From positions 1 to 64,000 of the forward strand of contig CP053170.1 of the NCBI GenBank assembly GCA_014607495.2: a DNA stretch of 64,000 bases, read 5' to 3'. Origin of the DNA: Carposina sasakii (Eukaryota > Arthropoda > Insecta > Lepidoptera > Carposinidae). Every line of letters begins with the position of its first letter. Position 1 is the first letter of the stretch. The notes under the pieces are model-generated. The model made no database searches. It saw nothing but the letters and a program-made list of their open reading frames with translations, and had not been told where the DNA came from. Position numbers and translations under genes: made by a program. This document shows positions 32,754-43,057 of this stretch, in pieces.

Positions 32754-33967
32754 TCATGATATTTTCTTGACTAGACCGCTCAATGGTTTATACTCGACTA
32801 TACAATCGTTAAGGATAAGACAGTAAGCTGAAGTATTATCAGGTAAATCAGTATCACTCTCTATTTCCACTCTTACGTCCACTACAGCTCCCGTCTTCAA
32901 GTTATCTACTTGTCTAGAACAGTCGATAACAAACAATGGTGCAATATCCTTAAATTGTTTGAGATTAAGTAAGGGTTCCATGCGACGTCCGAAATAAGAC
33001 TGTTGAAATTTAACATATTGCTCGTATAATAAACCGATATTATCTTTAGAAAAACTTATATTAAGGTTTTCGTATGGAAATAAGTCGAATTAAGATAAAC
33101 CTTTACCTCCCGTAAATTACAATGATCAAAACGAGACATATCTGCGCTCGCATTATTTTTCCTGTTAGTTTGCAGACCTATTATCACATATCTAGGTTTT
33201 TCGATTTGAGTTGAAGTTTTGAGAGACCATGTATGTTTACTAGTTTTTGGTAATAAAGGATATTCATATAGATCCCAATTTCTGTACACTAATTGTATCG
33301 ATCTGTCTTTGTCTAAAACTTTTAACAAAGTAAGTTTTTCTCTATCAGATACTTTTACATGTGGAACACGCCAGATAATTTTGGTGATTTCGATATCGTC
33401 TAATACTTCACCTGTGTTCAGTTTCACAGCATTCAAGTTAGTATTACTTCTCAACAAGATTAATTCATGTTTACAGTTTATTATAACTTTTTGGTAATCT
33501 TCAGCGAATCCCAGAATATAAGAGAGTGGTATAGAAGCAGAAAAATAACCAGAATTTACATTTTTCGTACCATCAATATCCCAGCCCCAAGCTTTAGACA
33601 TTCTCGACTCGTTTTTATTCATAGAAAGTAATGATTTCATGGTAGTAGTGATACCTGCATTTTTTATCTTATCAATTTCTATACCATTTAGCTCATATCG
33701 AATTTCTTGAAAGAAGTAGAGCAAAGGATTATTTGTAAAATGAACACTCGAAGCTGCGTCTTTGCTATCTTTTTTGTTTACGATAACTTTACCTTCCAAA
33801 TATAATGTACTCGCTGATGGTAATATGTATAAATCTTGTTGATTAATCGGTATGCGAATCTCATCGTTCCTGTTGAAACTAGTTATATATGGTTTGTAAG
33901 AATGAAATTCTATGCTGTCCACTGTATTATCATAGGTCGGAGTTGACAATATGTCTAACATGTTCAT
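32754..33967 (-). pseudogene. Polinton/adintovirus-like major capsid protein, frame-broken
   Basis: A 303-residue piece (33967-33056) begins MNMLDILSTPTYDNTVDSIE, contains the typical IPINQQDLYILPSAS and LYFFQEIRYELNGIEID segments and ends near HTKTLI. After a frame break near 33050 a second piece (32981-32754) continues to GLVKKIS. The pattern fits the double jelly-roll capsid protein of insect Polintons/adintoviruses. It would build the icosahedral shell. Its ATG overlaps the stop of the 47-residue ORF as ATGA. One frame break suggests an inactive relic or a sequence error. Confidence 0.75.
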
Positions 33968-34107
33968 TTTATCAATCCGATTTGTTTAAGAAAGTTTATG
34001 TTTTCTTGAGTAAGTTTACTTTTAGGTTTAGATGTTCCTTTTGAGATAGCTTGATGTGAACTGACCTTTTTACTTTTAGAACTTACATATTTATTATAGA
34101 CTATCAT
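33964..34107 (-). CDS. 47-residue Polinton small protein
   Basis: A short frame from ATG (34107) to TGA (33964). It is Lys/Ser-rich in the middle (SSKSKKVSSHQAISKGTSK) and ends QENINFLKQIGLIK, an ending I recall as common in small proteins next to Polinton capsid genes. Both ends overlap neighbours by the 4 nt ATGA: its ATG with the penton stop, its stop with the capsid ATG. That suggests translation from one polycistronic RNA by termination and restart. Its function is unknown. Confidence 0.6.
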   Translation of the reverse strand: MIVYNKYVSSKSKKVSSHQAISKGTSKPKSKLTQENINFLKQIGLIK

Positions 34108-34774
34108 TTTTTCTTCAGATGTAAATAAAGTTGTACTTCCTCACCTCTTAAATTAACCAAATTATTGTGTATATCCAGCAACCGGATATTAACACTATTA
34201 ATGTTGTTCTGATTGATTGGAAAATAAATAATATTTTTTGGAACTTCTACGATTCTATATCCAGGTGGCACGTTTGGAGCGAACTCGTAAATTATATGAC
34301 TAGGTTCTCCGTTAATGAATGATCCGCTTACTATATCACATTCAACCCTCACCACTGTCGTCGATAAAATGTTGACAGGAAGATGTGACACATGTATTAT
34401 ATTGGCTTTGAGAGACTGCTTGTCAAAACCAAGCAATGATCCGAGTGAATTATTTTTCTCAAAATTTACATCTTTGGTGCAAAATATAGATGTTTTTAAT
34501 GTATTATTGTTACAATTTAAATGAAAAGATGCATCTTTTATATTACTTTTTATGTAATCATTAATATCTTGAAGTTCGTACACTCCTTCTGGTATTTCAT
34601 TAATTTATTTTGGTCGTAATGAAATTTATTATTTCTACTGTCAATATTTGGAATAGAATTAAACGTAGACAAGTACACTAGTGCACATTCATATTCACCA
34701 TCAAGTTGAAGAGTGGGTGAATAAAACGTGGATAAGACAGATGAGTTTCCAGTTATGGATAGAGTAAAGGTCAT
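34104..34774 (-). pseudogene. Polinton minor capsid (penton-like) protein, one frame break
   Basis: The N-terminal piece (34774-34550) reads MTFTLSITGNSS and CALVYLSTFNSIPNI. The C-terminal piece (34583-34104) has LGFDKQSLKANIIHVS and ends VQLYLHLKKK. Together they match the single jelly-roll penton of Polintons. A one-base shift near 34560-34600 breaks the frame. The penton would occupy capsid vertices. It lies between the protease and the small ORF. Confidence 0.7.
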
Positions 34775-34807
34775 TGTGAAAATGATAAATAAATAACGAA
34801 GATTAAC

Positions 34808-35200
34808 TTATATAGACGTTTGCTGTTTATTCCAAAATCTTTCTAGAAATTTTATACATAAATGTCCACAGTTAACTTCATTAAAGTTTTGATATCTATT
34901 ATAATTATATAAAATATTTTTATTCTTGAGATACTGAAATAATTCTGACGGTGGTTTCAGATTACCAAAACTGTCAAAATATTCACAATAATTTTTAACT
35001 TTGACGTAAGCTACCCAATGAGTACCATTATTAACATGATTATCTAAATTGACAATTCCGCATTCAATGCGTTTTACTTTTGTTGGTAACTGATCTTTCA
35101 TGAACACTCCACGAAAATATGGAATATTTTTTGCATATTTCAGAATATCTATATTACTCAAAGCACGCTTGGGTAGCCTACTAATTAGTTTTTTGAACAA
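34808..35200 (-). CDS. Adenain-like cysteine protease of Polinton
   Basis: A 130-residue frame with the adenovirus-type catalytic order: His in GTHWVAY (residue 61), Asp in YFDSFG (76), Gln at about 104 and Cys in NCGHLC (111). It would process capsid precursors during assembly. No ATG starts the frame: it is open from a TAG at about 35215 and overlaps the end of the pX-like gene. Its start may be non-ATG, lost, or reached by a frameshift. The fold-defining motifs are all present. Confidence 0.82.
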   Translation of the reverse strand: MFKKLISRLPKRALSNIDILKYAKNIPYFRGVFMKDQLPTKVKRIECGIVNLDNHVNNGTHWVAYVKVKNYCEYFDSFGNLKPPSELFQYLKNKNILYNYNRYQNFNEVNCGHLCIKFLERFWNKQQTSI

Positions 35201-35612
35201 TTCACAAATAATCCACTACCTTTTTTGTACGGTTTGATGTATAAACCTTTGCCTATTGATATAGTTTCCTTTCGTTGTGATTCAGGCTTCTGACGATTTT
35301 GTCGAATGTCGTTGATGGTACGAGCTAACGTTGCTGCTCCTCCTGCTAAACTTCCTAAAGCTGATAATCCAGCGAATATCGGTATTAGGGGAAGAATTCC
35401 TCCTGTTTTGGGTAAAGGAATGACACGTGGTACTCGGATTTTATGTTTTTTTGGAAAAAGTTTTTTAGTTGTTTTTGGTACACCAAATGTTTTTAGGCTT
35501 AACTCGACGCTTTTAGGTAACCCATTTGTTGTTCTTTTATGGCCAGTATAGCCATAGTCATCGAGTCTTTATACCATTGCTGTCTAGTAGGTTGTTTTGG
35601 TTTACACGACAT
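35185..35612 (-). pseudogene. pX/minor-core-like Polinton protein, broken
   Basis: ATG at 35612 starts QQWYKDSMTMAI, which looks like a psq-type helix-turn-helix. After frame breaks, IPLPKTGGILPLIPIFAGL and ALGSLAGGAATLARTINDI form a Gly/Ala-rich hydrophobic helix, ending IGKGLYIKPYKKGSG. The Gly-rich amphipathic stretch and the GKGLY end resemble adenovirus pX/pVI-like proteins of Polintons, which the adenain-type protease cuts. It lies directly upstream of the protease on the same strand. Confidence 0.55.
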
Positions 35613-35777
35613 TATCTAGGAAGAAGAAAAAATTGGTTTACAACATGGACCACATGCTTATAATATGGACCACTAGTCCATATTTAAAACATACTTAGTA
35701 GTCCACATTACAAAAGGGGGATTTTTTAGGTTATTATATTGTTAACAAAATATTGAAACTATCTACTGTTAGAAGCT
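35613..35777. other. Spacer between Polinton genes and next transposon
   Basis: Contains a short inverted arrangement of ATGGACCAC and GTGGTCCAT-like words near 35645-35705. No gene. Confidence 0.35.
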
Positions 35778-35810
35778 ATATCGTACCCTCAGTGGAAAAT
35801 AGGCATAAGT

Positions 35811-36573
35811 GAATTTACATTGAATCATCGATTTTATTATTATATTTTTTTCATGTTTTTCTTGTTTAATTTGACGAATTAATTCAAGAAAATAGTTTTG
35901 AGAATTTATATTCCATCACTTTTTTTCTTAAGGATTAGTAGATTATGTGATATAACGCAAATAATAAATTAAAAAATATGACATATTAATTAATAATATG
36001 TTTATACCTAAAATTTAATGTAGAAAATAAATAGTAACAAATATTATGATTTAAATGCGTTTGCTTTTTTTACATCGCTAGTCTTGTATACACGATTATC
36101 TTTTTATTCGTTATATTAACTAGGTAAGGAAATTATCTTAAATGCGCTTACTTAACCAAAAAGATAAACTTAAAAAATAAAAACAGCAGTATGACTGTTT
36201 ACTTCTTATGAACTTAAAATAAATTACAATAATAACAATTACTGCTTTTTTCCACTAAAAACTTTCCTTTACGTCGAAACATAAGACTACAAACTGCAGC
36301 ACGGCTGTAACATAAGAATTATTACTTCTTTCTTCCACTAGAATATTTTCATTGCACCGGGACGTAAGATTTGATACAGCGGCGCGGGAGTAGACAGCGG
36401 GAACATAAGCGTGAATACGTCGATGCAGGGGGAGGGGGCGGTGCGTATCCACGCGCTTGACAGTCAGTGCCCGTTTCTAGGTCAAGGTAATAGCTGCGTT
36501 TACGCATTTGCGAAAACAAAACAACAACAATTGAGTGGTTTTTCTTCTTATTTTAAAGTAAAGTGACCTGAAA
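35811..36573. other. 5' flank of the DDE-like gene
   Basis: A/T-rich to 36240, then more mixed. No gene recognised. A GC-richer block with CAGGGGGAGGGGGCGG at about 36424 may be part of the promoter region. Confidence 0.35.
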
Positions 36574-39500
36574 ATGTATAACCGGACACAGCACAGTAGG
36601 GCGAGAAGAATTTTGAAGTTAATAGGTAAGTACATTTAGATTTAATTCTTATAAAAGCTAAAAATAAATTATTCCACAATGACGTTTTACTGTATAATCA
36701 ATAACATTGAGCGACTGTCGTCCGACCTTTGTAACCGGAACCAAAACAATATCGTGGTTACACATTCTGAATGAATGAAGGTGCAGTTTCCTCACGATGT
36801 TTTATCTTACCGCCAGCTAGTGGTTCAAGTAGTATGTAAGTGCGCTAGACAATTACAGCAATCGTCTGGTCTCAAACTAGGGGAACCTATATGAATGATT
36901 CGCTGTCTATTATTATAAAATTAATTTCTGTTACTAACGTGTAATTTTATTTCTAATTTGTAAAGACATACCATAGATGTTATAACAAAATGTGTATTTG
37001 TAAATATTTATATTAGGTACATGATAATTTCAAAATCGTTAACTAGGTATTATTGTTTAATCTATACTAATATTATAGAGAGGTAATATTTTTTTGTTTG
37101 TTTGTTTGTAATAAATAGGCTCCGAAACTACAGGACCGATTTTAAAAGTTCTTTCACCATTCGAAAGCTACGTTATCCACGAGTAACATAAGCTACTTTT
37201 TATCCCCGTAAGTAGGTACCACGCGGGCGGAGCCGCGGGCGGAAGCTAGTATATTTATATAAAAGTAATCGATCTGTGTCCGAAAAAACCGACACAAAGT
37301 TTGTTCAACCCGGGAATTGAACCCAGGACTTATACCACTAAACTAACGAGGCGTTATATTTATATACTTACATCTAAAAATCTCAGCCATCACTTTAATT
37401 ACCTGGTCTTAAACTAAGGATTCTGTAAAGGATTTGGCAAGGGGTACGTACACTCAGACCCAAGTCAGTTTAGTAAAGTTTGTTTGTTTGTCCGACCGGG
37501 AATCGAACCCGGAGCCTTTCGTCCTATAGACACTAATAATTGTGGCATCGAGGATGTCAGACAAAGAATAATGTCTTACCTTAACTTACCTTATTTTGTG
37601 AGCAAGACGTCTTTAGTAACAACTTAATATGATATTATTTATATTACATTTTATAATAAAATAATTTATTTACAGACGACGACACAGAAGCAGAACAAAC
37701 ATCTGGAAATTATGAAGTCAGTCGTGGTGATATTATGTACACCGCGCCGTCAACAAGTCGAAGTAGCAGACGACAATCTACAGTAAATTACAGAATTAGT
37801 GAGTCTTCGAATGAAGAGCCATTTTCACCACCGGTATCTGAATATTTACCAAGTTCGAGTCCTAGTCCGATAGCAGACTTAGGCAATACTTTACCATCTT
37901 CAATATTGAATGACTTCGATTTTAGTTTGAGAGATTGCTTAGGTAATTCTACACTTTTCTCTTCTCCAATTTCCACCACTCATAATAATTTAATTTTTAT
38001 AGCGTCACCTACTGTCGTTTTTATATCTAATCCTCAAAAAACAATTTCTATGGGTAACAAAGACAGTTATGAAAATTTAGCGGTATCATCAGGAAATTAC
38101 ATAGAAGGAGTTAATCCTTTGCCGAATGATGCCGATCTTGAACCCGTATCCACGTTCTGGTATAATGCACCACTTCCTGAAAAGAGCATAACTGCCGCAG
38201 AACCTGAAACAGAACCTACATTTACTAGCCCTACAAGAACTCTGCTGACTCTTGAAAGTACTACGGTCATGCTTCGTGAAGCAGAGCCTGCATCCATAGC
38301 ATGTCGCGACGAATTTCCGTTAGTTGAACATAATACTGCCGCAGAACCTGAAAAAGAACTTACATCTACAAGTCTTGCAAAAACTCCACAGACTCTTGAA
38401 AATACCCCGGCTATACTACCTGAAGCAGAACCTACATCCATAACATGTTATAACGACGAAACTCTTCCAGTTGGACATAATACTCTCACAGAACCTGAAA
38501 CAGAACCTATATCTACAAGCCCTACAAGAACTCTGCTGACTCTTGAAAGTACTACGGTCATGCTTCGTGAAGCAGAGCCTGCATCCATAGCATGTCGCGA
38601 CGAATTTCCGTTAGTTGAACATAATACTGCCGCAGAACCTGAAAAAGAACTTACATCTACAAGTCTTGCAAAACTCCACAGACTCTTGAAAATACCCCGG
38701 CTATACTACCTGAAGCAGAACCTACATCCATAACATGTTATAACGACGAAACTCTTCCAGTTGGACATAATACTCTCACAGAACCTGAAACAGAACCTAT
38801 ATCTACAAGCCCTGATAGAACTCCACCGGTCTCTTCAATTGCCACAGCTATAGTTCCTCACTCAGACCCTCCAATCATAGCCTGCCACGTTGAAACTCTA
38901 CCAGCTGGATATAATTCCACCACAGAACCTGAAGCAACAAATTCTCGTCCAGTGTTAGTAACTGAAGCTAATACAAATCCTAGAAAAAGAAAGCGTAATC
39001 CCGAAAAATGGTCTCAAACACAAAAAAAATCAAATTAAATACAGGTCAACAGCCTCAAAAACAGATGCAAGAGCCTTGCAAGTGTAAGCTTAAATGCTTT
39101 GAAAAAATACCCAGCGACAGGAGGTTGGTAATATTTAAGCAATTTTGGGCTTGTGGTAACCATGAAACTCAATGGCAATTCATTTTGAAAAACACTGAGA
39201 TTATAGAACCTAAAGTTATGAAAATTCAGCGTAAGCGTGAACGAAATCGTACACTGGTTTATTATTTGCCGTCAAAAAACGATGTATGCCTTGTGACTAA
39301 TTTGAAAGTGTGCAAAACTATGTTTCTTAATACGCTAGGTATTAAAGAAAGAACAGTTTACACTGCCATTGATAAATATGCTAATGGGGACCAAATAACA
39401 GACCTTCGAGGAAAACATACCAATAGACCTCATAGAACAGCCAGCGAAACAGAACAGAGTGCAATTCAACATATTCAGTCCTTTCCTTGTATCGAATCTC

Positions 39501-40747
39501 ACTATCTTAGACAAAATTCCAGCCGTCAATATTTGTCACAAGACTTAAATATCTCAAAAATGCATCGTTTGTACAAAGATTGGATATCAGAAAATGAAAA
39601 CTTTCGTAATACTAAAGTGGCAAGCGAATATCAATATAATCAAATATTTAATACACATTTTAACCTTTCTTTTTTCCGGCCGAAGAAGGATTTGTGCAAT
39701 TTATGTAGCAAATACGACAATTCAACTGAAGAAGGTAAATTACAACTGAAAGAGGATTATGACAGTCATATAAAAAATAAAAACATCATACGAAATATGA
39801 AGGATAGTGAAAAAGAATCAGCAGATCCTAATGTGAAAACTGTAGCTGTTTTTGACTTGGAAAAGGTTCTTAGTTTACCGCAATCTAATGTGAATATTTT
39901 CCATTATAAAAGGAAATACCCCGCATACAATTTCACTGTGTACAATTTAATATCCCGTCAAGGGTTTTGTTATCTATGGCATGCACAAATTGCAAAAAGG
40001 GGTGCGAATGAAATCGCTAGTTGCTTATTACACTTCATTAAATCTGAAGTTAACAGGGGTATAAAGTCAATTTCACTGTATTCAGATAATTGTTCGGGCC
40101 AGAACAGAAATCGGTTCATATTCGCGATGTATATTTATGTATCACGTGTATTGAACGTAGAAGTTACACACAGGTTTTTACAAACTGGCCACACTCAGAA
40201 CGAAGGCGACTCAATGCATGCCTGCATCGAGAAAAATATGAAAAATAAGACATTGTACTCGCCTGACCAACTGTACGAAGTAATCATGAATTCAAAAGTA
40301 CAAAATAAGTTTGTAATTAAAGAAATGAATCAAAATGACTTTTACAACCTAAAAAGTCAAGTCACGACAAGCAAGAATTGGTCACAAGACACAAACGGGC
40401 ATAAAGTATTTTTCTCAAAAATTAAAGAAATCAAAACAAGTCCCGATGCACCAAATAAATTATTATTTAAATATGATTTCGAAAGTGAATATTTGGTACT
40501 AGACACTACAAATCGTACGACGACGACGCGCACACGCAAATCAAATAATGCCAATGCTGTAGATGTTAATGAACTTCCACTTGCATATGCTCAATTGTTA
40601 CCTATTTCTGACGCGTTGTTCAAAGACTTAATTAGCCTGTGTAATACAAATGCTATACCTCTACATTACCAAACATTCTATAGAAATTTGTTACCAGCGA
40701 CTGAATCTCCAAATTTGGAGGTATTTGATTCATCTGAAGAAGAATAA
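36574..40747 (+). CDS. Unclassified DDE-like transposase, two exons
   Basis: Exon 1 (36574-36625) encodes MYNRTQHSRARRILKLI and ends at GTAAGT. The intron ends at 37675 (TTTACAG), and exon 2 rejoins in phase (DDDTEAEQTSGN). A Ser/Pro/Thr/Glu-rich repeat region follows, with one 1-base break in the A run at 38670-38673. The intact 579-residue part (from 39008) has a Cys-rich motif CKCKLKCFEKI, a second CNLCSKYD near residue 230, then AVFDLEK (Asp about 283), YSDNCSGQNRN (Asp about 360) and NEGDSMHACIE (Glu 399/Asp 401). This order fits an RNase H-like DDE/D nuclease. The acidic end is VFDSSEEE. It is not one of the standard superfamilies I know. A decayed relative is at 2952-5811. Confidence 0.65.
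37061..37249 (+). mobile_element. Short non-autonomous Helitron (Lep1-like)
   Basis: Starts TCTATACTAATATTAT after an A and ends CTAG before a T, as expected for insertion between A and T. The 3' end has a GC hairpin (CGCGGGCGGAGCCGCG) just before CTAG. The body contains CTCCGAAACTACAGGACCGA, a sequence very common in moth and butterfly genomes. Confidence 0.85.
37285..37360 (-). mobile_element. tRNA-like SINE head
   Basis: On the minus strand, A box TTAGTTTAGTGGTATAAG and B box GGTTCAATTCC in a tRNA-like arrangement. The fold is imperfect and it sits in an intron, so it is a SINE relic rather than a tRNA gene. Confidence 0.6.
37470..37560 (-). mobile_element. Second tRNA-like SINE fragment
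   Basis: B box GGTTCGATTCCCGG on the minus strand, with a partial A-box-like stretch. It lies in the same intron as the preceding one. Confidence 0.5.
38231..38811 (+). repeat. 291-bp tandem duplication in the DDE-like gene
   Basis: Two nearly identical units (38231-38521, 38522-38811). Each encodes 97 residues made of two related 48-49-residue halves (EAEPASIACRDEFPL and EAEPTSITCYNDETL). The second unit lacks one A in its A run (38670-38673), which breaks the reading frame. Confidence 0.9.
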
Positions 40748-42029
40748 CTTTACTAGTTCCCGTATTTTTGATCTCATTATTATTTTAATTTGAATTTTGT
40801 TGAATTTTTATATTCATACGTATAAACATATTGATTATTAATAATTTTAAAACAAAAGGTACTGTGAAAGTATCAAAGGTCTTATTTTGTTAACAAATTA
40901 TGCATGTCATGTTACCATAGATTTGTATTGAGAAAATAATAATATTTTGTTACATTTATATCCCTTCATTACCAAACATTCTATAGCCTAGAATGTTTGG
41001 TAATGAAGGAATTCGTAGAACGAAGATAACGTAGAAGGGAACAAGAATTTTTTGATTTATTGCTTAAAGAAGGTTTTTTTTTTTGTATTTTTATTTGTTG
41101 ATTATTTTAAAACAAAAGGTACTGGCAATGTGTAAAGTACCTTGATTTGTTAATAATTTTTGCTTGTTATCTTAGATTTTTATTGAGAGAACATAATATT
41201 TTGTTGTACGGAGCCAAGAAAGAAGTTATTTCGTTAATTGTTACAAATCTTAACAAATGATCTACTGATTAGTTAATCATTTAAAAAAAAGTCATTAGTG
41301 GTAATAATTAAATACAAGTAGTAGTAATCTTCACCGAAACTCCACATTGCTGAATTATTACTGTCAAATTTTATTGTTGATAGTACGAACTTTAATTGTA
41401 GCCAAAACTATAATTATAATTTGCCTGAAATAAAAAAATAATGAACACAAAAAATGCATTTCCTTTTTTTCCCTTTAGTCATAAATATTAACTCTAAGTA
41501 ATATGTGTTAATATGCAGCTAACTTTTCTTTAACATAATAATGGAATAAGTAATTATCTTTGTTTATTTAAGTTACCTTAGCAAGCCCCTAAATTGAAAA
41601 ATGGGGTAAGTATTGCTAATACATTTCAAACATAATTGTAATAAAGGAAATAATGTAGTAATCTTACTTATACTAGCATAAATGTTTGTATTTACAAGTT
41701 CATTACTGCTTTAATACAACATACTTTTTGAAATATTTTTTCTTTTCTGGCAAAGTCTGGCATACATTTTGATACTCAGAATCCTGTATTTCATTACATT
41801 TTGAAAAATAGCATAATATTTTTTTTTTACAATTCCTAATAAACTATAAACATTAGTACTAACTTAAATACAACACGCAGTGCAACTTTTTTTTCTCCTT
41901 TTTTTGATACAAGAATAATTCTTCTTCGTTTGAAAATAAAGTAAATATGCCCATAAATTCAATTTTTTCGCCATACTGAAAAATCACCATTTTCGTCTTA
42001 TGCCTTTTTTCCACTGGGGGTACGATATC
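40748..42029 (+). other. 3' flank of the DDE-like gene
   Basis: A/T-rich. It has a diverged direct repeat of about 110 bp (40843-40955 and 41099-41205, both with TTTAAAACAAAAGGTACT), a hairpin between them, then no gene up to the right TIR. Confidence 0.6.
40963..41009. repeat. Perfect 21-bp hairpin copying part of the CDS end
   Basis: Arms CCTTCATTACCAAACATTCT(A) and its exact reverse complement, with a 5-base loop. The 20 bases CATTACCAAACATTCTATAG also occur in the coding end at 40664-40683. Confidence 0.9.
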
Positions 42030-42429
42030 AGAAATGCATCCTAATACTATGACGTCAGCAGTATATATATAAATATATTATTTCAACAGAATACATAACA
42101 ACAACGTTATAATATGCTTAGATAAATTACCAAAAATCTGCATCAAATTCGTCAACATACAAAAAATGGCTGCCACTGACGCCGACACGGCCTTACGTTC
42201 TGTTATATAAACGTATTGTACCCTTATTACCCTACCAAGCTCCAATCTTGGCCTGTCAAAAATTCCTCGCCATAGAGCTCGTCATTCCCACATTTCCTGC
42301 CAGTCTCGTCCCATCCTCTATACCCGCTAGACGGCTGACTTATTTTAATTTTAAATTGTAGTTTTATTAAAAAGTTGCAATTTAAAATGCAAACCTATCT
42401 CTTATGTTTATTTTTCTTTCACGATTGGT
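42030..42429. other. Spacer
   Basis: No gene recognised. Mixed A/T-rich and GC-richer LINE-like sequence. Confidence 0.35.
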
Positions 42430-42540
42430 TTGCTGGAAGAAACCTCTTTTAGAGATAAGCACGCCTTTGTACATTTTCTTTGTCATAAACTTTATTTGTG
42501 AAAACTTTACTGTGTACAATAAAGCATAATAATAATAAGC
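42430..42540 (+). mobile_element. LINE 3' tail (RTE-like)
   Basis: Contains GATTGGTTTGCTGGAAGAA, a TTTAGAGATAAG block and TGTGTACAATAAAG followed by AATAATAATAA. This is the typical end of abundant lepidopteran LINEs. There is no coding part, so it is severely 5' truncated. Confidence 0.6.
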
Positions 42541-42729
42541 CCGCAACGCAGCTTTGTGGCAAAGCTGTTGGTGATTGGCGTCACCACGGACGGACCCGAG
42601 TTCAGAGGGCCACTTTACCATCTTTGGCCCTCGACTCTTAGCTTGCCTTTATTGGCCGGCTAAGGGGGAACAGCGTAAGAGCGGAACCTTTGCTCCAGGG
42701 TGGAAGTGTAAAATGTCATAACGCCGGGG
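42541..42729 (+). mobile_element. LINE 3' UTR, part 1 (split by Transib)
   Basis: GC-rich non-coding sequence that continues at 51185 once the Transib element is removed. The CGGGG at its end is one copy of the TSD. Confidence 0.5.
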
Positions 42730-43057
42730 CACAGTGTGTTATGAAGCCCATTTTTCGGACATCTACTTTTTATCACAAAATCCTGAAGATCTAATCAATT
42801 AAAACGCGAGAGTAGAACTCCCGAGTGACAAAAAAGCTTAGTTTCGAAGAAAAATTTTTTTGAAAATCAATGTTTTTTTTTCGGATATGTCGTTAAAAAA
42901 AATCCTTCTCGCAAACCAATCATATTTTAAATATACGACAAATGTGGTTCGTAAGTACTTTACAAGCTTCATCTTTTGAAGCTATTATCGACCTTGTAGC
43001 TGCCTTAGAACAAGAGAAATTATTTTTTTTTCAGTTTTTCGTATTAATTTTTTTTCT
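42730..43057. repeat. Left TIR of Transib, outer part
   Basis: Matches the reverse complement of the right TIR with few differences. It continues at 45149-45260 after the LINE. ACAAAATCC, one mismatch from the V(D)J nonamer, lies 38 bases inside the heptamer. Confidence 0.9.

Larger units (their letters stand above)
35778..42029 (+). mobile_element. Unclassified DDE-like DNA transposon with TIRs
   Basis: The left end reads ATATCGTACCCTCAGTGGAA and continues to GGCATAAG. The right end, reverse complemented, reads ATATCGTACCCCCAGTGGAA and continues to GGCATAAG. The TIR is about 32 bp, 6.2 kb apart. Inside is a two-exon gene for the DDE-like protein. A clear TSD could not be fixed (AGAA occurs outside both ends). 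The 5' intron holds a Helitron and tRNA-like SINE pieces. The 3' flank holds direct repeats and a perfect hairpin. Confidence 0.78.

Noticed and set aside
35306..35551. 81-residue plus-strand ORF
   Set aside because: Antisense of the pX-like Polinton gene.
37290..37360. Possible tRNA gene on the minus strand
   Set aside because: Partial tRNA-like fold inside an intron; fits a SINE relic.
39008..40747. KDZ (Kyakuja-Dileera-Zisupton) transposase
   Set aside because: The acidic motifs are arranged alike, but the KDZ signature segments I know are not visible; left as unclassified.
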